DNA from: Hexactinellida sp. DTS-2022
Taxonomy: Eukaryota; Porifera; Hexactinellida
Direction: 5' to 3'
NCBI GenBank assembly: GCA_028753945.1
Contig: JAPNXP010000016.1
Span: forward strand, 2,078,001 to 2,142,000
DNA: 64,000 nucleotides
The translations under genes were made by a program, and so were the position numbers. The notes below the pieces were generated by a model that was not told the DNA's origin, did no database searches, and worked only from the letters and a program-made list of their open reading frames with translations. Positions 1 to 9,200 of this stretch are shown here, piece after piece. Positions within the stretch are counted from its first letter, which is position 1. Each line of letters opens with the position of its first letter.

Positions 1-356
1 AACATCTCGCGTAACATATATAATACATACAGCCTAGCCTGTAAACAAATTGAGCACATAATGCAATAAAGACACATAGTAATTAACTAATTCATTGAGA
101 TAAATATATCCAGATTGTACGCCCACGGTCCACTACAAATAACAAGGAAATACTACCATATATTCATTGTTGATTTATACTACGTATTATAATATTAATA
201 CAAAATATCAATTTATTTCAGTTTACATCGTACATACATATCTACAATATTAATAGCCAATTAAACTTTTGCCCCAAAACAAATTAAATTACAAACAAAC
301 CAATTCTTAATATACAATATTATATACAATGCCAGCTGCACAATATAATACATCGT
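1..356. other. Spacer / 3' flank of the ADF-H-GTPase gene
   Basis: AT-rich sequence without a credible ORF. It contains TTTATT at 212-217, a possible polyadenylation signal on the minus strand for the adjacent gene. Nothing else recognised. Confidence 0.5.
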
Positions 357-1697
357 TTAATTACATTGACACGAGATGTGCTTCCTCTTGTGCCTAGAAA
401 TGCTACTGGACCCTTGGTGGCTAGTCTCTCTCTCACAAACTGGGAGGCATATCGTGCTGTCAGAAAACCCCTTTGACATAGTGTTTGTAAGCAAGTCCTG
501 ATATACAAATGCAACTCGTCGCGTTATGCTCTCGAACAGTTTCAGTATGTTGTAGCCAGTCAGGCCGGAACATTCCACAAAATACATGCCATGCTGTGTG
601 GCTAACTTTTCCGCAGCTGCCACTTGTACGATTCTCCGCCGGTCTAGATCAGCCTTGTTCCCGACTAGAAAGTAGATGGCCCTCGGATCTGCAAACTCTC
701 TGGCTGTCTCCATCCATTTAGGAATATCTGCGAAGCTGTCCTCATCTGTAATGTCGTAGACACAAATGACAACTTTAGCGTTTCTAGTCCAGGCGGGTGC
801 AAACGCCATAAACCTCTCCTGTCCCGCCGTGTCCCATATCTCCAGAGAGAACTGATGCTGGTCAATGGCTACCCGCTTGGTCATGCAGTCTGCGTGCGTT
901 GTAGAGGGAACCAGGTCCGGGGTGGAGAGCGCAGTGCCGCCGTCATTGTAGCTCAGGTAAATGAAAGTCTTTCCTACCCCGATGCTACCTATTATGGCAA
1001 CCTTAAACTTAGTGCGTCTCATAGTAGGATAGGGCGAGCGCTGGGGGGGTTGGAATGTCTCTTCTGGATCCTCTAGCATGGAGGGAGAACGTGCTTTGCC
1101 TAACGGGTTTAATCCCTCGCTCAAAGTGTTGTTTCTCGAGGAAAAGAATGAAAGTCTTTCCTTTCCCTCTTGTTTGTTGCTGTAAATACGCTGGCGTTGC
1201 AGAGATTTTGTCGTTTGGAAATTCTCGGAATTACTTTCAGAGCGAGATGGGCGAGTTTCTACGCAAATCATTCGAGCGCGTGACAAGAAGCTATGGACTC
1301 TAGACTGTATTTCCAATGCCTCCATTTCTGTGATTAACAGGTCATAAGAGGGAATGAGATTCCTAACCTCATTCAAATGAGGCATGCAAGAAGATTTTTC
1401 ATTTTCGCCAACTTTTTTCCCAACCCAATGAATAAGGAATGATTTCATATCGCCTTCAGCATCCAAATCTAGTTTGGCATAAGCATACTGAATTCGATCC
1501 TCTTCAAATGAAGACAGGAGATTTCTCCAGATTGTCCCTTCTGCGATTACGTTAATCGTCATTAAATTTAACTTTTTTGCTCCTTCGTCTCCATCAGTGT
1601 ACCCCAACAGGACCCAGCTACCCGTAACCGGCGATGACTGCACGCGACTAACGGCCCCTTTAATGTCCGTGATGTAAGATAGTGTGTCCAAATTCAT
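357..1697 (-). CDS. ADF-homology domain fused to Rab/Ras-like GTPase (446 aa)
   Basis: Single uninterrupted ORF. Residues about 20-135 resemble an ADF-H (cofilin/drebrin-like/coactosin) domain: a hydrophobic strand ending in LLGYTDG, YAYAKLDLD, then FLIHWVG. Residues 140-225 are a polar, Ser/Arg/Pro-rich linker. Residues 230-395 are a small GTPase: P-loop GSIGVGKT (237-244), DTAGQERF (289-296), NKAD (347-350) and ECSG (375-378) where Rab proteins usually have a SAK-type G5. Overall it is most Rab-like. The tail is basic and ends CQCN, which could be prenylated. ADF-H domains bind actin and Rab GTPases direct membrane traffic, so the fusion could link vesicles to actin; that is inference. Start is the first ATG of the ORF; a possible AATAAA (reverse strand, 212-217) lies downstream. 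An N-terminal non-coding exon cannot be excluded. Confidence 0.85.
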   Translation of the reverse strand: MNLDTLSYITDIKGAVSRVQSSPVTGSWVLLGYTDGDEGAKKLNLMTINVIAEGTIWRNLLSSFEEDRIQYAYAKLDLDAEGDMKSFLIHWVGKKVGENEKSSCMPHLNEVRNLIPSYDLLITEMEALEIQSRVHSFLSRARMICVETRPSRSESNSENFQTTKSLQRQRIYSNKQEGKERLSFFSSRNNTLSEGLNPLGKARSPSMLEDPEETFQPPQRSPYPTMRRTKFKVAIIGSIGVGKTFIYLSYNDGGTALSTPDLVPSTTHADCMTKRVAIDQHQFSLEIWDTAGQERFMAFAPAWTRNAKVVICVYDITDEDSFADIPKWMETAREFADPRAIYFLVGNKADLDRRRIVQVAAAEKLATQHGMYFVECSGLTGYNILKLFESITRRVAFVYQDLLTNTMSKGFSDSTICLPVCERETSHQGSSSISRHKRKHISCQCN

Positions 1698-2399
1698 TCT
1701 TAGTTAGTTAACTTTAGTCTAAACCGACAATAATATAACATTTATAATATTATTTTGAGTTTTATACTTATTATATCGGACGAAAGTGATTATATGTAAG
1801 GTGATTCAAGCAGTAATCTGTAGAGGGAAATTAACCTTATTCGTATATACAAATAGCATTTTTAGTGTAATTAATTACTTCATTATAATTAAATAAAATG
1901 TATTTAGGAATTGGGACTAATCTAGTAAGATATTATATGTGGAGATTAAATGCTATACGTAGTTGATTCCCTGGTAAGATATGTTTATATACAAATCGAG
2001 GTTTATCATGTGCAAAATTAGTTATCATATCTCATTTCAAATTATACCTGTGGAATATTCATATTGATGACCAAATTAGTTTTTGATATAATTACTTACA
2101 GTAAGTAGATTTCAAAATGATAACAAGTAATCCTATATGAATACAATAGAATATATTTTGAAATTTCTAAGTAATGTTAGGATAGATTAGTTAATTCCCT
2201 AATAAATTGTGAAATAACACTATTGTAGTAAAGTACATGTTCCTCTAAATATTACCTAGAAATACTTACTGAATGCATTCCTATTCGACTCATATTTACA
2301 ATTAATATTTAAGGATAAAATAACTTTTATATAATCTTCAAAATAATAACAGAGTGCAACTTAAAACAGTACACAATTTATACCTTAAAACACCAATTT

Positions 2400-2985
2400 A
2401 AAAAAAAATCCCAAATTGCAGCCTGTGCAGTCGCATTTCCCTTTGGAGGCACTACACTTGGTGGTTGGGTAACTAGTAGTGCCTCCAAAGTGAAATACTT
2501 TCGGTACAGGCTGCAATTTTGGATTTTTTTCGCCATGTCATGAACGCCTCATGGTGTTTAGACTAATTTAATAAGTTGTTACGGGACAATGGAACGATTG
2601 TTGAATTTGAAGTATATTTCTATCTTGAACCATCTTGAGTTTAATGCCATTCATTAATTATGTATATATAACATGCTAAAATAATTAACTATTTAGATAA
2701 TTTATTATCTATGCATATTTGATGAATGGCATTAATTCAAGATGGTTTAAAATAGAAACAAACTTAAAATTTATCAATCGTTCCTTTGTACAGTAATAAC
2801 TAGATAATTGGGTCTAAATACCTTAAGGCGTTCATGATATAGCCAAAAAATCCAAAACTGTAGCTGTACCGACAGCATGTTCCTTTGGAGGCACTATCAA
2901 TTAACAAACTACCAAAATATAGTGGCCTCAAAGCGGAGTCAAAGGTTAATGTGTCGTCGGCACAGCTGCAATTATGGATCTTATT
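2400..2985. repeat. Large foldback element with nested palindromes
   Basis: The left part (about 2400-2680) is largely the reverse complement of the right part (about 2700-2985), with the turn near 2690. Within each arm is a smaller inverted repeat built around CTTTGGAGGCACTA and its complement (2400-2530 and about 2845-2980). Paired blocks include TCATGAACGCC with GGCGTTCATGA, and GATGAATGGCATTAA with its complement. No coding capacity. It looks like a foldback transposon or two MITE copies inserted head to head. Confidence 0.75.
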
Positions 2986-3359
2986 TCTTAAGGCTGACAT
3001 AAATAAAATTAATCACTTTGGAAAGGAGAAAACATTGAATTATATATACTGTACAGGGAATACCTGTACGCTTGAATAGGAACCGTTAATTTACACAACA
3101 AAATGTTACATTTAGAGGGTGTAGACATTTTTAAGGTATTATTAGACTCACAATCACTAATTTAGTCCAAACTAAAATCCCTGTACAAGTGTAACTGTAC
3201 GCCTATACAGAACAGAAAAATTTTGTTAATATTCAATTTATATGCAATCGATAGAGAATTTAATTCTCCACCTTGTCACAGTGCACGAATTTTCAAATTG
3301 GGCTTAGTTTGTGCCACAATTGAGTTGCAAATTTCCTTTGTTTATTAACAATTGTAAGT

Positions 3360-3700
3360 GAAAGTCGTCGGCACAGTAAAATTACCATTGAAGGCACTAT
3401 CTCTTTGTGGCTACTGGCTGATTAAGTTTTTAATTAATTTAATTAATTAATTAATTAATTAACCCACGGATGCCATGGGCTGGGGTCGAAGGTATAAATA
3501 GAAAAACCCCACTTTCAATTGAAATTCAATTAACTTTAACTTTCACATTCCTGGGTGGTAAGACCAATTTATCAAGTGTTCACGAGACAAAGGAACGGTT
3601 GGTAAATTTCAAGTTTTTTTTCTATCTTAAACCATCTTTAGTTTTATGTAATTCATTCATTATATATAATATAAATAATCAAATTATATAGATAGTTAAT
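3360..3700. repeat. Partial copy of the foldback family, interrupted by another repeat
   Basis: The segment from GTCGTCGGCACAG (about 3366) to the AAACCATCTTTAG/ATTCATTCATT block (about 3660) repeats pieces of one arm of the 2400-2985 element. It is split by an AATT-rich run (3428-3462) and by a short dispersed repeat (3470-3555). Confidence 0.55.
3470..3555. repeat. Short dispersed repeat, about 90 bp
   Basis: A block with GGTATAAATAGAAAAACCCC followed by CAATTGAAATTCAATTAACTT recurs in inverted orientation at about 51795-51905 and partly at 47868-47935. No coding capacity. Confidence 0.65.
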
Positions 3701-4036
3701 TATTTGGCAATGTTTATCCAGGAGTTAATTTAGACAACAATTCCTTATTTAATTTGATTTAATTTAATCAATTGTATAGTAAATACAACAATTAAATAGA
3801 AGCCAGCTCGAATTCACAAGTTAAATCAACATAATTATCGCAAGTTGAAACAATAGAGGAAGATTTAATAAGTTAAATCAGTATATTTATTTCAAAGTTG
3901 AAACAATATAATTAGATAAGACTGAACGGTTATAATTCCTGCATTGTACAGGGAATCCCTGTACAGTTGGTACGTATTGCTTTTATTATAAGAACCACTA
4001 TAAATAAACAGGTAAATGTACTGAAATACTGGTGTA

Positions 4037-5353
4037 ATGTTTACTCGTAAATCAATTCGTGTGTTCCATGCCTTTATGATATCATCGTTATGCGTAATAT
4101 CTGCTGGTTACATGGAATCCTATCCGTCCCCCATAGAAGAGTCCCTCTTGAAGAGAGGAGTGTTCAACGCAGAAAGCTATTCTCTCTTCGCATCTGCTAC
4201 AAATCTAGGGGCAACATTCAGTGCAGTCATTGCAGGATTGATTGGTGAATGGTTAGGCGTTAAGACCAGTATTATATTGTTTTCGCAGTTAGGGACACTA
4301 GGTGGTGTGTTGTTAGTGTTTGGACATGATAGCGTAAGCATGATAGCGGGTAGACTTATAATTGGGTTCTACATTGGAATGTGCGTGCCTTGGGCTATTA
4401 TATACAATGCTGAGATTACACCAGATTCAGTTAGACCTCTCTACGGTGCCATCTTAGCAATTTCACTCAGACCAGGAGTAATACTTAGCTACACACTCGG
4501 TATTTGGATTGGGTATCGCTGGCTAGCTGTTATCCATATGACAATGATTGTATTCGTAACTCTCAACTTCGTTTATCTTCCGGAGAGCCCGAGTTGGCTG
4601 AGAATCAAAGGAACCACTGAGGAGACAAATAAAGCTAGCGAGTACTTCTACAGTCTCACTCAAGAGAGCACTAGTAATGAGTCAGTATCAGATGAGATAT
4701 TACAGGATCCCAATGCGAGTATGCTTGATAAGATAAGGAGTTACTTTGTATGGCCGGTCTTAAGACCTATGTTGGTGTGCAGCAGTGTTCAACTTTTCAA
4801 ATCATCTTCAGGCTACGAGTATCTCCTGGCATACTCAGCACACACCTTAGAGACAGCTGTTAGCATCAACCCACGAATTGGAGCGGTATTTTTCGCGACA
4901 TTCCTCCTATTTGGTGGCATCCTATTTGTGTGGGTAATAAATAAGGTGCATTGGAAGAAACTCCTTTTAGTGACTACTGTTTCCCAGATTATTATCAATG
5001 GTCTGTTGAGTTTAACAATATTCCTTTCTGAATACAAATTCCAATGTGCCCATAACTCACAGGCTATCCTTACATGTGATATACTGAGATGCGCGCCTCT
5101 ATTACTCATAGCTCTTTACGCGTTTACATTTACTCTTGGCTGGGGCTCAATAGCCTGGTGGTTGTATGGTGAAATTCTACATCCCCGCTATAGGAAAGTC
5201 TCTGCTGGGATTGCCACGTTTGTTGTGAGTTCTGTCGCTTATCTCAACATGCAAATATGTCCAATAATAGAGGAGCACTATGGTAGTTATGTTGTGTTCC
5301 TCTCCAATGCAATTGTATGTGTAATCGGATTTATTTTGCAATTGTTCTATTAA
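4037..5353 (+). CDS. MFS sugar-transporter-like protein (438 aa)
   Basis: Intronless ORF of hydrophobic segments consistent with about 12 membrane helices. Family marks of the sugar porter (SLC2/Tret-like) branch of the major facilitator superfamily: GRLIIGFYIGM with a following acidic segment near helix 4, the PESPSWL motif after helix 6 at about residues 181-187 (family form PESPRWL), a hydrophilic central loop, and GWGSIAWWLYGEI before helices 11-12. Likely a plasma-membrane uniporter or symporter for a hexose or related solute; substrate not predictable. The conserved Arg of PESPRWL is Ser here, and the loop 2-3 motif is weak, so it is a divergent member. Start is the first ATG, immediately before helix 1; the length is close to the family norm. 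Confidence 0.9.
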   Translation: MFTRKSIRVFHAFMISSLCVISAGYMESYPSPIEESLLKRGVFNAESYSLFASATNLGATFSAVIAGLIGEWLGVKTSIILFSQLGTLGGVLLVFGHDSVSMIAGRLIIGFYIGMCVPWAIIYNAEITPDSVRPLYGAILAISLRPGVILSYTLGIWIGYRWLAVIHMTMIVFVTLNFVYLPESPSWLRIKGTTEETNKASEYFYSLTQESTSNESVSDEILQDPNASMLDKIRSYFVWPVLRPMLVCSSVQLFKSSSGYEYLLAYSAHTLETAVSINPRIGAVFFATFLLFGGILFVWVINKVHWKKLLLVTTVSQIIINGLLSLTIFLSEYKFQCAHNSQAILTCDILRCAPLLLIALYAFTFTLGWGSIAWWLYGEILHPRYRKVSAGIATFVVSSVAYLNMQICPIIEEHYGSYVVFLSNAIVCVIGFILQLFY

Positions 5354-6235
5354 CCTTATTTTCCTTATTATTATTTGCTCGTATTATTTTTGCTTGTATA
5401 AATATTTGCTCGTATTATTATGGTAAAATATGCTATTTTGGATTGCTATTAAATCTAATTTGATTATATAATGCTTTTCCTTTGTCGATTGTCTATTTGG
5501 TGCTAATTATATGTAATAATTTACCAATCTAAATAATCTTCGTGTAGAAAATGTAGTTGTATATGAAAAAGAGAATATCTTTCAAATGGTATAATGTTAA
5601 TGAAAATATAGTGGTTGAGTAATCGTCATGAAACGACCGTTCAGTTTATTGAGAGTAAGATTCTACAATTAACATAAAGTATACAACGAATAACCAACTA
5701 GAACAATAATTTTTGTGACCAAAGGTAGTTTTCTGAGCCCTACGCGTTTGGTGGTTTATGTATAGTTAATGGGCTTCAACATTAAAATAATAAATTAGTG
5801 GGACACTTCCAATCAAAACTACTTATTGTTAGTAATACAAATAGTCGGAATTGAAGACTTAATTAATGGTGAAATAAAATATTAGATAGACTCACAATTC
5901 ACAAACTTCATTCAAATACAAAGTATTATTAGAAAAACAAATTGAGTATCTTCATCTATAACAGATATTAGCAAGATAAATTATCTATGTATAATAAAAC
6001 AGTAGATGTGGTATTACAATGTAGGGATTAATTAAGTTGTGTTAGTTGGACAGCAAAACTGTTATCAAAACTAATAATAATGTTACACTTAAGTGGTGTG
6101 CTAACTAATCAGTTAGGAAAATAAAGTATATTTACACTTCTGTTGAGGATGTATTTGTGTTGAAATGGATTAAAGAAGGGAAGCTGTATTCTGTCACATC
6201 AAAATACAGTAGAAACACATTATTAGGGAATATTA
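5354..6235. other. Convergent intergenic spacer
   Basis: Between the 3' ends of the MFS gene (+) and the Ena/VASP gene (-). AT-rich; no credible gene or strong inverted repeat seen. Confidence 0.5.
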
Positions 6236-9200
6236 TTATCTTTTGGAAAGCTCTTTACGTATCTCTATAGAAACATAATAGAGTTGATAATAAATAAATG
6301 CGTTGACTCTCGTTAATACGAACACCAGGGCCCGTCGAAATTTTTGTTCTAATTATCCGGAATTACTTGCATGCTTTTGCTAGGAGAATTAATTAGGTAC
6401 TATTTAACCGATATTTCGCCTTGTTTGTGTTCGTATTAACGAGAGTCTACTCACGGTATTCATTGCAAAATAATTATTTTTAACAAACCTGTTAGAATCT
6501 CTTGCTTAGTTCTCTCTAGCTCAACTTTTATTTCTTTCATTATTTCCTAAAATGCAATAAATAAAACCTCTTAGCAAGTCACAAGACAATCCGATTGACA
6601 AACCGATTTCATTGTTTGCAGATCTTTAGAAGTGATTTCAGTTTTCGCCGGTCTATATAATCATTATACAAACGTAATATTATATGGAGATACTACCCAC
6701 GCGTGTATAACAATACGAACTTACTGTTTATTCTTGAATATGGATTCCTGTTTGGGTAATTCTTTCTTCTCAGCTACTATTACTAGAGTACATATTCAGT
6801 CAATACAAGTTTAATTATACTGTATATTGTAGTATAGTGTAGTTATATTGCATATTGTATATTGTATATTGTGTATTATATTATGGGAATCCTTATATAG
6901 AGCTGAGCTTTGTAGAGTTCAGATTTTATCCCATACTAAAAGCCCGGGCTTACTTTCTAAAGGTCAATTTCGAACTCTGGAAAAAAACTGACCTTTCTCA
7001 GTGCCTGAATACACATAGTGAAAAACAGAACTCTACAAAGCTCAGCTCTATATAAGTAATTTCTTATATTATATATTGTATATTGCATATTATTGTAGTA
7101 CGTATATGCATATGTATATGTATTGGGTTAGCTACCTGTAGGCGTGGTGCTAGGTTTATTGAGGGTTGAGCTCGGAGAGAGGTTCCTATTGGGCATGTAG
7201 GGAGAGGTCGGAGTCGGATTGCTATTCCCATCCTATACGTAAATAATTGCTAACAGATTAATTGCTATTTAGCTAAATAGAACAATCGTAAGCAAACAGG
7301 CAAATATAACTTTGTAAACTCACTTCCTTAGCTACGCTGGAACGTTGTTTCCTAAGAAAGGAATTGATTAAATTATATAATATATTAACTGGTGTAAATA
7401 ATCAAATAAAACTATACGTACATTGATTCAAATCTTTTCTGAATTTCATCCATCAGATTGTTCTGACCTCCTTTTTGTGATCCGGCCTAAATACAAACAA
7501 GTTTAGTTATAACGTATAACCATGTAATATGTAGTTAATATCAAGTCTCATTTGATTGAGTAAATAACAAAGCATACAAAGTACTTACTCTGTTTTTGGT
7601 GATTTGTGTATTAGAAGTTTGACTTGAAACTTTCGGTTTATTCCCACTCGCACCAACTGTATTGAAGCTAACTACAATAGTCAAAAAGCCGTTACAAATA
7701 CAAACTAAATACTATACCAGTATTTAAATACAAACAACATACAAACAAATGATGAAAGCAATATCAATCTCTATTTAGTATTTACATATAAATAGCCTTA
7801 CAATGATTCAATTAATACGATATTCAATATAAGTACATTGTGGTACATAAAAGGCATACAATGGGAAGCCAATCTATAGGTTACATCAGATTCTAAATAG
7901 ATTGTGTATTATACTATTATGCAATGCGCACTGGCATCTGCCATAGACTTATTTGGCGCTGGCTAACATAGGTTGCAACAAGGTCCAAATATTATAGCAA
8001 TGTGAATCACGTTGAGGTATCTGTACTAAACTCAGTAATCACAGTAGAATACTCACAATGGTCTTACAGTTGAGTTCGCGTAATAGCAAGTCGCATTTTA
8101 TACGAAATTTGCTTGCTAAAAGCCAACTTGCAATTAGAGAAACAAAGTTAACAATAAATGCTCGCTTGGGGACTTAAAATAACTTGCTAATAGAGCAATT
8201 GCTATTATGCGACACTACTGTAGTTGAATAATGTGAGAATATGGGAGTAGTATTGGTAACATAGGTTACCTGGGATATCAGGAGGTGGAGATGGAATGTT
8301 GTACAAAGGAGAAGGAGGCCGTAGCGGCTCAGGAGGCTAAAGGTAATAGAATAATAAAATACGTAATACAGTAATTAAATACGTAATAAAGTAATTAAAT
8401 ACGTAATACAGTAATTAAATATGTAATAAAATAATAAAATACGTAATACAATAATTAAATTATCCAATATAAGTAGAGGATTAGATAATCGACGAATTTC
8501 TACATGTAAACAAGTTTGGACATAATTGTACCGTAAACACTGTCTAATTAAATTTACTCAAATCAATAACTGTCGTATACTATAATGATGATTAGCCAGT
8601 TTTTAGGAATGTTAGGAAACCAATAGGTTGTGAAAACTCACCATCATGAGACATATGGCAACTTAACTACTGTTAATATGCATCTAATTAATGACTACAG
8701 TGGAACCTCCACAAACGGGGCCTGTGGAAACGGGGATCCTCTGAAAATTGGGTAAAAAAAATGTAGCAAATTCCTAGTCCCACATAAATGAACCTCCACA
8801 AACGGGGAATCGGGGTGGCTAAGACCTTGCGTCCCTGGACCCTGGCACCCCGTTTCTGTAGGTTCTACTGTACTATACAACGAGTATAAATTAATGACGT
8901 CACCTCTATATCCTCCAGTGCCTGTTCCTCGTACTGCAGAACAACCGGCTTAGGGCCAATGGCATGCACGGGAGAGACATTAGTCTTCGCAACTGATTGC
9001 GGCTTTAATTGCACTCCAAACGCATTAGCTATGGAGATAGGGGGTCCTATGTCCTCCTCGCTTATCTCTCCCTTCTTGGGAGTTCCCCTGGGACTCGCCT
9101 TAGCCTTGTACTCCATTTCTTCCTGCACTTTCTTCTCCATAGCGCGCATAGCGTCCAGCTCCCGCTGTTTCTCCGCTACCTGTAGCCCGCGGGAGGAATG

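Larger units (their letters stand above)
1698..4036. other. Intergenic region between ADF-H-GTPase and MFS genes
   Basis: Lies between the 5' ends of a divergent gene pair. No ORF with recognisable homology. Filled largely by the foldback family (2400-2985, 3360-3700); the remainder is unstructured AT-rich sequence. Confidence 0.6.

Noticed and set aside
6855-7055. Plus-strand ORF
   Set aside because: Lies entirely within the inverted-repeat element and its flanks; no homology.
7128-7130. TAA as the true end of Ena/VASP
   Set aside because: Four further exons with matching phases encode the conserved tetramerisation helix, so this is an intronic stop.
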